From Rubrobacter taiwanensis (GTDB lineage: Bacteria > Actinomycetota > Rubrobacteria > Rubrobacterales > Rubrobacteraceae), in NCBI RefSeq assembly GCF_004337705.1, contig NZ_SKBU01000042.1, forward strand, positions 1 through 47,998: a stretch of DNA of 47,998 nt. Reading direction: 5' to 3'. Positions 32,130 to 39,953 of this stretch are shown in pieces; positions within the stretch are counted from its first letter, which is position 1; each line of letters opens with the position of its first letter. Below the pieces are notes generated by a model, which saw only the letters and a program-made list of their open reading frames with translations, was not told the DNA's origin and did no database searches. A program made the translations under genes and the position numbers.

Positions 32130-32561
32130 CCGGCGGATGTCCTGGCTGACAACGAGGTATGCCCCGACGCTCGGGATGTTCTCGTAGACGAGCAGCTTCT
32201 CGCGGCGGTCGATCTGCTCGGTGCTCGGGGAGAGCACCTCGACCACCAGGCAGGGGTCTCTCTGGAAGTCGGGGTTGCCCGGCTCCGGCGGCCCGCACAC
32301 GACCATCACGTCCGGGTAGTAGAAGACGCTCTCAGAAGCCCTGAGCTTCATGTCGCTCATGTAGACCCGGCAAGGAGTGCCGCGGGCGGCGGCCAGCAGC
32401 CGCGAGGCGATGTTCAGCGAGATCCTGTTGTGCCGGTCTGTGGCCCCGGCGAGCGCGTAGGTCTCGCCAGCCACGTACTCGTGGCGGACGCTCGCCGACT
32501 CTTCGAGGGCCAGGTACTCCTCGACGCTCAGGGGCCGGTGCGGTGTGGCCTTCTCCGCCAT
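32001..32561 (-). CDS. Uma2-family (DUF820) PD-(D/E)XK nuclease-like protein 2
   Basis: A 186-residue paralogue of the protein at 30278. It keeps YYPDVMVVCG, LVVEVLSPSTE and REKLLVYENIPSVGAYLVV. The first 15 residues and last 43 are almost identical to copy 1, whereas the middle differs in many positions and by a few codons in length. Such a mosaic suggests recombination or gene conversion at the ends. It has the same TATACT 6 bases before the ATG. Confidence 0.88.
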   Translation of the reverse strand: MAEKATPHRPLSVEEYLALEESASVRHEYVAGETYALAGATDRHNRISLNIASRLLAAARGTPCRVYMSDMKLRASESVFYYPDVMVVCGPPEPGNPDFQRDPCLVVEVLSPSTEQIDRREKLLVYENIPSVGAYLVVSQDIRRVERHFRGEDGLWRKADLVDVGRFPVPCPPDTELTLDEVYEGL

Positions 32562-32768
32562 GTGCCCAGTATAGCTCACCGGACCCGTGCCCCACCCCGG
32601 AGAACCGCGCCACCAGATATGAAAGCCCGCCAGCGAACGAGAGGAGAAGGGCATGACGAAGGAGGCTGCAGAACGCGTGCGGACATTCCCGTCGCTGCCG
32701 GAGATAGACGACGTGACGCGGAGGGAGTTCCTGATCGGGGCCGCCGGGCTGCTCCTGCTCCCGGCCGG
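32539..32768. repeat. Direct repeat B, copy 2 (divergent promoter and signal peptide)
   Basis: Second copy of the block at 30828-31060, offset about 1711 bp. It carries the Uma2 start, the shared promoter region and the Tat-lipoprotein leader of the intact binding protein. Confidence 0.8.
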
Positions 32769-33717
32769 ATGCAGCAGAGGGGCCGTCGGCGGAGGCGGAG
32801 CCGATGCCCGCACCATCGAGCACAAGTACGGCGAGACGGTCGTCGAGGGCGTTCCGGAGCGGGTCGTCTCCGTGGGGTACACCGATCAGGACCCCCTACT
32901 CGCGCTCGGGGTCCGGCCGGTCGGTATTCGCAGGTGGTTTGGCGATCCGCCGAACGGCGTCTGGCCGTGGGCGCAGGGCGAGCTCGGGGATGCCAAGCCC
33001 GAACTTCTGCCCGCCGACGCAATAAACTACGAGCAGGTCGCGGCACTGGAACCGGACCTCATCGTTGGTATCTCTTCGGGAATGACGCGGAACGACTACG
33101 ACACCCTTTCGGAGTTCGCGCCTACCCTGCCCCAGTCAGGCGAGTGGGTGGACTACGGCGTCCCGTGGCAGGAACAGACGCGCATTATCGGGCGTGCTCT
33201 GGGCCGGGAGGAGCGGGCGGGAGAGCTCGTCTCCGATCTGGAGCGGCGGTTTGAGCAGGCGTGGGAGGAGTACCCAGAGTTCGAGGGGGCGACGGTCACC
33301 GTGATCGGAGCCGGCGGCGGGTTCTTCTACCTCTACTCGGAGGCGGACCGGAGCGTCCGTTTCTTTACCGATCTCGGGCTCCGGCTGCCCGGGAGGGCCG
33401 CGGAGGTGGCCACCGAGGACGACTACTACGTGGAGATAAGCGAGGAGCAGTTCGGCCTCGCCGAGGCCGACGTCATCATCTGCTTCTCCGCGAGCCCGGC
33501 AGACGAGGAGGAGATCCGGTCGCACGAGCTCTTCCGACGTCTCGATGCCGTGCGGGAGGACCGCGTCGTCTACCTGACCGAGAACGACGACCCGCTCAAG
33601 GGCGCGCTTTCGTTCAACACCGTCCTAAGCCATCCCTATCTGCTGGAGAACTTCGCTCCGCGTCTGGCGCAGATCGTCCGGAGAGCCCGGAGTAACGGCC
33701 GTGCCGCAAACGGTTAA
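32653..33717 (+). CDS. Iron-siderophore ABC transporter binding lipoprotein (FecB family), Tat-exported, intact array copy
   Basis: A 354-residue binding protein. The leader (TRREFLIGAAGLLLLPAGC) is nearly identical to the frameshifted copy at 30942, but the mature domain instead resembles the protein at 19654: RTIEHKYGETVVEG, GYTDQDPLLALGVRPVGI, RWFGDPP, VDYGVPWQEQTRIIGRALGR and ATVTVIGAGGG. So signal peptide and ligand-binding domain have different closest relatives. It probably serves the FecCD-FecE importer at 21.8-24.7 kb, as no permease is adjacent. ATG with GAGGAGAAGG upstream. Confidence 0.92.
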   Translation: MTKEAAERVRTFPSLPEIDDVTRREFLIGAAGLLLLPAGCSRGAVGGGGADARTIEHKYGETVVEGVPERVVSVGYTDQDPLLALGVRPVGIRRWFGDPPNGVWPWAQGELGDAKPELLPADAINYEQVAALEPDLIVGISSGMTRNDYDTLSEFAPTLPQSGEWVDYGVPWQEQTRIIGRALGREERAGELVSDLERRFEQAWEEYPEFEGATVTVIGAGGGFFYLYSEADRSVRFFTDLGLRLPGRAAEVATEDDYYVEISEEQFGLAEADVIICFSASPADEEEIRSHELFRRLDAVREDRVVYLTENDDPLKGALSFNTVLSHPYLLENFAPRLAQIVRRARSNGRAANG

Positions 33718-33751
33718 GAGAACCCCAGGTATTCCGTACGAGGCGTGGAGA

Positions 33752-33814
33752 ATGGCCGGGGCGGACCGTGAAGCGATCGGAGGGCCGGCCCCTCCCGGAC
33801 CGGAGTGGTTTTGA
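33752..33814 (+). CDS. Possible 20-codon ORF coupled to the FhuF-like gene
   Basis: ATG 33752 opens MAGADREAIGGP... and its TGA overlaps the TTG at 33811 (TTGA). Its own ribosome binding site is poor (GGAGA touching the ATG). It may be a chance frame; its main value is that the overlap supports TTG 33811 as the next start. Confidence 0.2.
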   Translation: MAGADREAIGGPAPPGPEWF

Positions 33815-34650
33815 GACCGGACGGGAACCCGGTGAGGCCCGAGTCCCCGCTGCGCTCCACGCTGGAAATGCTCGATTCCGGAGAGCGCCCCTTCAGGGCG
33901 CGCCTCGGTCTCCCCGCAGGGGGATGGATCGGCGCCGCCGCGCTTACGGGCGACGCTGCGCTCGCCGAGGTGCAATCCGAGCGCGCGATGGAGAGGTGGA
34001 ACCTCACCCGGCAGAAGGCCGGGGCCTACCTTATGGGCTCCTACGCGTGGCAGGTGAGCGGCCTCGCCTCCGCCTGTTACGTCCTCGGCGGCCGGGTCCC
34101 GGATGTGTCACCCGGGAACCTGGCCTTCCCCCTCGATGACCACGGTCTTGTGAGCGGTGTTGCGCTGATCGGGGGAAACTTCGCCTGCCTGCCCGACGAC
34201 CCGGACCGCGAGAGCCCGCACGCCACCGTCCTGCCCGACGAAGAGGCACAGCTGGGCTGGCTGCGCGAGCGGCTGGAGGCCGGGCTCGAGCCGCTCGCCG
34301 CCGTGCTGCAGGAGCGGACCGGGGCCAGGGCGCGCACGCTCTGGAACCGGGCCTCGGATATGGTGGCGCACGCCTTCCTCCTGATGGCCGGAGAGGCCGA
34401 AGATCCCCTGCGCTGCGGAGTGCGGGTCGAGACGCTCGTGAAGACCCCGGGCTCGCCACTGCGCGCCAACAACGCCTTCTTCACGGTCGAGCACGCGGGC
34501 CGGGGGCGGGTGTTCATGACCCGCAGCGTCTGCTGTCAGGCCTACAGGAGCGCCGGGTACGGCTACTGCGATTCCTGTCCCGTCCTATCTCAGAGGGAGC
34601 GCGAGCGCCGGGCGCGGGAGGAGCTGGCCCGGGGTACTGATCCGGGGTGA
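33811..34650 (+). CDS. FhuF-like ferric siderophore reductase
   Basis: A 279-residue protein with the IucA/IucC-FhuF C-terminal fold and a terminal Fe-S motif CCQAYRSAGYGYCDSC (Cys-Cys-x10-Cys-x2-Cys), the FhuF signature for a [2Fe-2S] cluster. FhuF-type proteins reduce the iron in imported ferric siderophores in the cytoplasm. TTG 33811 has GGAG 5 bases upstream and is preferred; GTG 33805 would add two residues. It closes the siderophore locus. With the Suc/Fer protein the locus would have two candidate reductases. Confidence 0.87.
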   Translation: MRPDGNPVRPESPLRSTLEMLDSGERPFRARLGLPAGGWIGAAALTGDAALAEVQSERAMERWNLTRQKAGAYLMGSYAWQVSGLASACYVLGGRVPDVSPGNLAFPLDDHGLVSGVALIGGNFACLPDDPDRESPHATVLPDEEAQLGWLRERLEAGLEPLAAVLQERTGARARTLWNRASDMVAHAFLLMAGEAEDPLRCGVRVETLVKTPGSPLRANNAFFTVEHAGRGRVFMTRSVCCQAYRSAGYGYCDSCPVLSQRERERRAREELARGTDPG

Positions 34651-34674
34651 GTTCCGGGCGGATCACAGACCCGG

Positions 34675-35802
34675 TTAGAGCGTCTCCAGCAGGCGGGCGA
34701 CGAGCGCCGCGCGCTGCGGCATGACGTCTACTCTCATGTGCTCGTGCGCGGCGTGAGCGCCGCCTCCTACCGCTCCCAGACCGTCCAGGGTCGGGACGCC
34801 CAGCGCCGCGCAGAAGTTCCCGTCGCTGCCGCCGCCGCTCATCTGCTCTTCAAGCTCGAAGCCGAGCCCGGCCGCGAGCCGGCGGGCGTGCTCGAAGAAC
34901 CGGGCCGTGCTCTCGGTGCGCTCCATCGGCGGGCGCACCATCCCGCCGCTGACCTCCACCCGGGCCTCATCGTTGTGCGGCTTCAGGTTGCGGATGAGGT
35001 CCGTCATGCGCCCGGCCTCCTCCTCGGTCACGACGCGCAGGTTCACCTTCGCCGAGGCCCGGCCGGCCACGACGTTGACGCGCGTGCCGCCCTCGACCAC
35101 GCCGACGTTCACGGTCGTGCCCGTCTCACGGTCGGTGTGGCCGTGCAGCTCCAGCGTGAGGCGGGCGAGCTCGTCTATGGCGCTCACGCCGCCGAACGGG
35201 TTGGAGCCCGCGTGCGCCTCGCGCCCGATTACCTCAACCCGGAAGGACCCCACCCCCTTGCGGGCCGTCGTCAGGCGGCCGTCCGTGCTGGACTCCAGCA
35301 CCAGGACCGCGGCGGCGTTCTTCGCCTCCCGCTCGATAAGCTCGCGGGAGTAGAGGCTGTGCATCTCCTCGTCCGAGTTGCAGAGAAACACGATGGGCCG
35401 GTCTACTCCCGAAACCTCGCGCAGCGCCCGCACGGCCCAGAAGCCCTGCACCAGCCCGCCCTTCATGTCGAAGACGCCGGGGCCGCGCGCAGTGTGACCC
35501 TCGATGCAAAACGGCATCCGCTCCAGCGTCCCCGCATCCCAGACGGTGTCGAAGTGTCCGAGGAGCAGGACCGGTTTGCCGCTCTCCTCGTCGCCCCAGC
35601 TCACGCGCAGATGGTCGCCGCGCTCTCTGACGGGTACGATCTCGGCCCGCCCGCCCATCGCCTGCGCGTAGTCTGCCAGGAACCGGGCGAAGGCATCGGT
35701 GAGCTCTTTGTCGGTTGTCGGAGTTTCGCGCGTCACGAACTCTTCCAGATCCCGCAGCATCTCCCGGTGGTGTACGTTTAGATAGCGCAGCAGCTCGCTC
35801 AT
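34675..35802 (-). CDS. M20-family metallopeptidase (glutamate carboxypeptidase/CPDG2-like)
   Basis: A 375-residue two-zinc peptidase. Ligand motifs are intact: LLGHFDTVWD (His), FDMKGG (Asp), NSDEEMHS (catalytic and ligand Glu), GREAHAGSNP and AHEHMRVD (His). The dimerisation insert lies between about residues 180 and 290. Relatives remove C-terminal glutamate or hydrolyse acyl-amino acids. The ATG start lies within the end of the upstream oxidase gene (4-base overlap), so both form one operon and may act on amino-acid conjugates. Confidence 0.92.
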   Translation of the reverse strand: MSELLRYLNVHHREMLRDLEEFVTRETPTTDKELTDAFARFLADYAQAMGGRAEIVPVRERGDHLRVSWGDEESGKPVLLLGHFDTVWDAGTLERMPFCIEGHTARGPGVFDMKGGLVQGFWAVRALREVSGVDRPIVFLCNSDEEMHSLYSRELIEREAKNAAAVLVLESSTDGRLTTARKGVGSFRVEVIGREAHAGSNPFGGVSAIDELARLTLELHGHTDRETGTTVNVGVVEGGTRVNVVAGRASAKVNLRVVTEEEAGRMTDLIRNLKPHNDEARVEVSGGMVRPPMERTESTARFFEHARRLAAGLGFELEEQMSGGGSDGNFCAALGVPTLDGLGAVGGGAHAAHEHMRVDVMPQRAALVARLLETL

Positions 35803-36905
35803 CCGCCCTCCTTCGCGTTACGGATCGGATGCTCCGTCATTCTTTGCTCTCGTAGCCGGCCCGGCCGGTAGGGTGCGGCGAGCGGGTGTACCTCCCCGCC
35901 GAGGATCTCACAGGCCAGCAAACGCCCGAGCAGCGGCCCGAGCGTGACGCCGCTGTGGGTGACCGCTTCGTAGTAGCCGGGAATCCCGGGTGCCGCACCC
36001 ACGCTCGGGTAACCGTCCGCCGGTACCGGGCGCGTCCCGACCCGCACCCCCGACACCCGGGCCTCCGGCACGGGTAGTATTCCCCGAGCCCGCTCCAGCA
36101 GCTCTACCGCGAGCCGGCGCTCGTCTTTGCCGCCCAGCCGCCGGTCCACCGACTCGTGGTGCGCGATGAGATACCCGGCTCCGTCCGGCCGGAGATTCAC
36201 CTCCGGCGCGTGGAGCACCCGCCGCAGTGGAGCCCCCCTCACCTCCAGCCGCACCAGCAGCCCGCGCCGCGGCGCGAGCGGGAGGGGGGAGCCCGCCATC
36301 CCGGCCACCCGGTCCGCATCCGGCCCCGCCGCGTTGACCACCGCATCTACCGCGACCCGCTCGCCGCCCGCAAGCCGAACGGCGGAGACTTCGGCCTCGA
36401 TCCCCACCACCGGACTCCCGGTCCTCACCTCAGCTCCCGCAGCCCGGGCCCGCTCCACCAGCTCCCGCACCAGCCGCGGCACGTCCACCCACGCTTCTTC
36501 CGGGAAGTAGGCGGCGGCCACGCCCGGTGACCGGACCTCCGGCTCCAGCTCGCGCGCCCGCTCCTCTCCGACCGTCTCCGCCGCGTAGCCCCACCCCCGC
36601 AGCCGCTCCACCCGCTCCCGCAGCCCGCGAGCATCCGCGCTCCACACCAGGTTTCCCCCGGGATGCAGCCACGGAGCCCCGCCGAACTCCTCCCGCAGCC
36701 GGTAGTGCTCCCGCAACCCGGCGTAGTTCAGGCCGAAGTACGCGCGCGGCTTCTTCTCGTTGGCGTTGACCCACGCGAAGCTCGCCGCGCTCGCCCCGCC
36801 ACCGGGCTCCCCGCGCTCCACCAGCGTGACCCGCGCCCCGCCCTCCGCCAGCCGGTACGCCACCGATGCTCCTAAGATACCGGCCCCGATCACGGCCACC
36901 TTCAT
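35799..36905 (-). CDS. FAD-dependent amino-acid oxidase/dehydrogenase (DAO/DadA family)
   Basis: A 368-residue flavoprotein. The N-terminal KVAVIGAGILGASVAYRLAEGG binds FAD, followed by VTLVERGEPGGGASAASFAWVNA, which is typical of DadA/glycine oxidase. Near the C-terminus are RVGTRPVPADGYPSVG and YYEAVTHSGVTLGPLLG. The probable reaction is oxidative deamination of a D- or N-substituted amino acid. The ATG at 36903-36905 is chosen because the Rossmann motif begins immediately. It leads the operon with the M20 peptidase. Confidence 0.9.
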   Translation of the reverse strand: MKVAVIGAGILGASVAYRLAEGGARVTLVERGEPGGGASAASFAWVNANEKKPRAYFGLNYAGLREHYRLREEFGGAPWLHPGGNLVWSADARGLRERVERLRGWGYAAETVGEERARELEPEVRSPGVAAAYFPEEAWVDVPRLVRELVERARAAGAEVRTGSPVVGIEAEVSAVRLAGGERVAVDAVVNAAGPDADRVAGMAGSPLPLAPRRGLLVRLEVRGAPLRRVLHAPEVNLRPDGAGYLIAHHESVDRRLGGKDERRLAVELLERARGILPVPEARVSGVRVGTRPVPADGYPSVGAAPGIPGYYEAVTHSGVTLGPLLGRLLACEILGGEVHPLAAPYRPGRLREQRMTEHPIRNAKEGG

Positions 36906-36929
36906 GCCACACTTTCTACCACGATCCGG

Positions 36930-36971
36930 TTGACAGGGGGTCCTACTGTGTATATTGTATATGTACAGTAG
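36930..36971 (+). promoter_or_regulatory. Promoter and YtrA/GntR-type operator
   Basis: TTGACA (36930-36935) with a TATTGT at 17-bp spacing (36953-36958) forms the promoter. Over it lies a 29-bp dyad, CTACTGT (36943-36949) to ACAGTAG (36965-36971), with additional internal ATAT symmetry. The operon encodes a YtrA-subfamily GntR regulator, which usually represses its own ABC genes from such a site. Confidence 0.65.
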
Positions 36972-36996
36972 TTGATGTATATGAGAGGAGGTTTGG

Positions 36997-37731
36997 ATGG
37001 CGGCGAGTTTTCGGGATGCGGTGTGGTTAGCTCGGGACGAGTTGAGGCGGACGTTACCGGTGCTGCTGGCCACCGGGGGGGCTACGTTTTTGTTTGGTTT
37101 GATCCTGGCTTTTATCTTCGAGGGTGTGTACTCGAACGTCGCGCGGGGGGAGCATCCTTCGGACTTCGGGCTCTCTCTTCTGCTGCTCGTTTTAGTTCCG
37201 AACCTGCTGCTCAACTGGTTTCTGGGGGCGTACATGTCTCCGTGGCGGGATTTCTTCACGCAGCAGATGGCGTTCTACCGGAGCATGCCGATTCCGGTCC
37301 GGGATCTCGTGCGGAGCCGGGCGATGACGATGCTGGTCACCCTGGCGTTTGCGGCTCCGGTGTTCTTCGCTCCGGCGTACCTGGTCTCCGGCAGTCTCCG
37401 GGCGGAGGTTGCGGTGTCGGACTACCTGGGGTTCGTGTTGTTCTGGATCGGGTACGCGCTGCTGGCCGGAGGTGCGCACCTCTGCGTCGAGCTGACGATA
37501 TCGGGCAGGAGCATGTTCGCGGTGCAGTGTGTCTTCGTGGCCGGGGTCTTCGCGGCGTTGTTCGTGCTCTACGCGGGGTATCAGGTGCCTCTGGCCACCA
37601 GTGTCATGGACCTCGTGCGGGCTTACGGTCCGGCATTGCCGGCCGCTTCCCTGCTGCTCGGCGCGGCCGGTTTCTGGGTCGGGGCGCGGGTTACCGGGCG
37701 GCGGCTGGCGCGGAGGGATCTGAGCGCATGA
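36997..37731 (+). CDS. ABC exporter-associated membrane protein
   Basis: A 244-residue protein with six hydrophobic segments and a layout similar to an ABC-2 permease: the N-terminal amphipathic DAVWLARDELRRTLP, the LLNWFLGAYMSPWRDFFTQQ loop and a last TM ending VGARVTGRRLARR. Sequence similarity to a specific family is weak. It is first in the GntR operon, ribosome binding site GAGGAGG, and its stop overlaps the regulator start (ATGA). It probably pairs with the ATPase at 38144. Confidence 0.8.
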   Translation: MAASFRDAVWLARDELRRTLPVLLATGGATFLFGLILAFIFEGVYSNVARGEHPSDFGLSLLLLVLVPNLLLNWFLGAYMSPWRDFFTQQMAFYRSMPIPVRDLVRSRAMTMLVTLAFAAPVFFAPAYLVSGSLRAEVAVSDYLGFVLFWIGYALLAGGAHLCVELTISGRSMFAVQCVFVAGVFAALFVLYAGYQVPLATSVMDLVRAYGPALPAASLLLGAAGFWVGARVTGRRLARRDLSA

Positions 37732-38144
37732 GCGAGGGGGCCGGGCGGGAGGTGCGTTTGCCCATCAGGCTCTCGATGGACGACGAGGAGCCGATGTACC
37801 GCCAGATCGAGGAGCAACTAAAGGGCCTCATTCTCAGCGGGCGGCTCCGGCCGGGGACTCCGCTGCCCTCCATCCGGGCGCTAGCACGGGAGCTCTCCTG
37901 CAGCGTGATAACCACCCGCCGGGCCTACCAGGACCTGGAGAGCGCCGGGTTCATCCGCACCCGGCAGGGGATGCGGGCGACGGTGGCGGATGTGGGGGAG
38001 GAAGAGAGGGAGCGCTACCGGCGCGAGGCCGTGCTGGAAGCTCTCCGGGCGGCGGTGGAGGCCGGCCGGCAGAGGGGCTTGAGCGCGGAGGAGCTGCGCC
38101 GGATGTTCGAGGAGACGTTGAGCGAGCTGGAGAGGAAAGAGTAA
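37728..38144 (+). CDS. GntR-family regulator, YtrA subfamily
   Basis: A 138-residue regulator. The winged helix begins PMYRQIEEQLKGLILSGRL and continues GTPLPSIRALARELSCS and TTRRAYQDLESAGFIRTRQG, the GntR signature. There is no large effector domain, only a short helical tail (ERYRREAVLEALRAAVEAG), which defines YtrA. Such regulators repress the ABC operon in which they lie and respond to cell-envelope antibiotics in Bacillus. ATGA and TAATG overlaps link it to both neighbours. Confidence 0.93.
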   Translation: MSEGAGREVRLPIRLSMDDEEPMYRQIEEQLKGLILSGRLRPGTPLPSIRALARELSCSVITTRRAYQDLESAGFIRTRQGMRATVADVGEEERERYRREAVLEALRAAVEAGRQRGLSAEELRRMFEETLSELERKE

Positions 38145-39079
38145 TGCTATCCGAGAGGAGCGGGATCATGCACCTTGCGCAGGAGCGCCCGGCCGTCGAG
38201 CTGGAAGGAGTGATCAAGGCCTACCCCGGTTTCCGGCTCGGGCCGGTGAGCTTCAAGCTTGAGCCCGGCTACGTAACGGCGGTCGTGGGTCCGAACGGGA
38301 GCGGCAAGAGCACCCTCTTTCGCCTGATGATGAACCTCGCCCGGCCGGATGGTGGAGAGGTCCGGGTGCTCGGCGGTTACTACCCGGGTGGCGACTACCC
38401 GGGGAGCGAGGTGGAGATCAAGCAAAAGATAGGCTACGTCCCCGAGCGGGCCGTCGGGCACGACGACTGGACGGCCCGCGAGCTGGGGCGCTTCTATGCT
38501 CGCTGGTACCCGCGCTGGAACGGTCCGCTGTACCGGGAGCTGCTGGAGCGGTTCGAGATCCCGCACGGCCGCCGCTTCAAGCGGCTCTCCAAGGGTTTGC
38601 AGCGCCGGCTCTCGTTCGCGCTGGCCCGCTCCTGCGAGCCGGAGCTGATGCTGCTGGACGAGCCGACCGATGGCGTGGACCCGTTCGCCCGCCGCGCGAT
38701 GGTGGACGAGATCTCGGCCTTCATGCAGTCCGGAGAGCGCACCGTGCTCTTCGCCACGCACGTCATGGAGGAGGTGAGCCGCCTGGCGGACTACGTGGTT
38801 TTACTGAGCGCCGGGGAGTTCCTGGGGTTCTACGAGAAGGACGCGCTGCTTGAGGAGTGGCGGGCCTTCTGGGTGGAGAGCCCGCCGGATCGGGCCGTCC
38901 CCGGCGTCGTGAGCGTGGAGGAGGCTGGCCCGGTCCGGATCGTCACCCGGTCGCCGGAGGAGACCCGCGCTGCGCTGGAGGAGGCGCGGATAGAGCTCTT
39001 CCGCAGCGAGGCGCTGCAACTGGAGGAGATCCTGGAGCTGCTCCTGCGGGAGCGCCGGGGAGCCGGGAGCCGGGTGTGA
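38144..39079 (+). CDS. ABC transporter ATP-binding protein (YtrB-like)
   Basis: A 311-residue ATPase with Walker A GPNGSGKS, signature LSKGLQRRLSFALA, Walker B LMLLDEPTDGVDP and ATHVMEEVSRL. The C-terminal 80 residues form an extra domain (DRAVPGVVSVEEAG...). It shares one base with the GntR stop (TAATG), and a second ATG at 38168 is possible. It probably energises the membrane protein at 36997. Confidence 0.92.
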   Translation: MLSERSGIMHLAQERPAVELEGVIKAYPGFRLGPVSFKLEPGYVTAVVGPNGSGKSTLFRLMMNLARPDGGEVRVLGGYYPGGDYPGSEVEIKQKIGYVPERAVGHDDWTARELGRFYARWYPRWNGPLYRELLERFEIPHGRRFKRLSKGLQRRLSFALARSCEPELMLLDEPTDGVDPFARRAMVDEISAFMQSGERTVLFATHVMEEVSRLADYVVLLSAGEFLGFYEKDALLEEWRAFWVESPPDRAVPGVVSVEEAGPVRIVTRSPEETRAALEEARIELFRSEALQLEEILELLLRERRGAGSRV

Positions 39080-39924
39080 GCCGGGCCATGGTCGAGGTGG
39101 AGGGCCTGCGCAAGCACTACGGGCCGGTGCGGGCGGTGGACGGCATCAGCTTCTCCGTAGGGGCGGGAGAGGTCTTCGGGTTGCTCGGCCACAACGGGGC
39201 CGGGAAGTCCACCACCATCCGGATGCTCACCGGCCGCTCCCGGCCCACCGGCGGCTCCGCGCGGATCGCGGGCCACGACGTGGTCTCCGAGCCGGAGGAG
39301 ATAAAGCCGCTCATCAACCTCGTCTTCGAGGACCAGAACCTTTACGAGCGGTTCAGCGGCCGCGACAACCTGGCCTTCTTCGCGCGCCTCTACGAGGCCC
39401 CCGCGTCGAGGGTGGACGAGCTGCTGGAGCTGGTCGGGCTCACCGGGGCCGCCGGGCGCAAGGTGAAGACCTACTCCACCGGCATGAAGCAGCGGCTGCT
39501 GATAGCCCGCGCCCTCATAAACAGACCCCGCATCCTCTTCCTGGACGAGCCCACGCGCGGCCTGGACCCCACCTCCGCGCGGGAGCTGCGCAACCTCATA
39601 GCCGACCTCAGCCGCCGGGGGACCACCGTCCTCCTGACAACCCACTACATGGAGGAGGCCGACGAGCTCTGCGACCGGGTGGCCTTCCTCAGCGCCGGCA
39701 GGATCGTCGCCCTCGACACCCCGCGCGAGCTGAAGCTCAAGCGCGGCGAGCGCGCCGCCACCGTCATCCTCCGGAGCCGCGAGGAGAAGACGATCCGGCT
39801 CGACGACCCGGCCGACGCCACCCGGCTTCAGGGGTGGATGGTCAAAGGCGATATCGTCGCCATCCACTCCCGCGAAGGGACGCTCGAGGACGTGTTCGTC
39901 GAGCTCGCCGGAAGACCGCTCTAG
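39076..39924 (+). CDS. ABC-2 exporter ATP-binding protein
   Basis: A 282-residue ATPase: Walker A GHNGAGKS, signature YSTGMKQRLLIARAL, Walker B ILFLDEPTRGLDP and TTHYMEEADEL, with the DVFVELAGR tail of NatA-type exporters. The GTG at 39076 overlaps the previous stop; an ATG four codons later is an alternative. It is followed 29 bases on by its permease, so the operon encodes two exporters. Confidence 0.93.
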   Translation: MSRAMVEVEGLRKHYGPVRAVDGISFSVGAGEVFGLLGHNGAGKSTTIRMLTGRSRPTGGSARIAGHDVVSEPEEIKPLINLVFEDQNLYERFSGRDNLAFFARLYEAPASRVDELLELVGLTGAAGRKVKTYSTGMKQRLLIARALINRPRILFLDEPTRGLDPTSARELRNLIADLSRRGTTVLLTTHYMEEADELCDRVAFLSAGRIVALDTPRELKLKRGERAATVILRSREEKTIRLDDPADATRLQGWMVKGDIVAIHSREGTLEDVFVELAGRPL

Positions 39925-39953
39925 CTACAACCCCCACATCCGGGAGGAACGCC

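Noticed and set aside
30262-32768. Insertion sequence or transposon
   Set aside because: Repeats are direct, not terminal inverted; there is no transposase, and Uma2 proteins are not known transposases.
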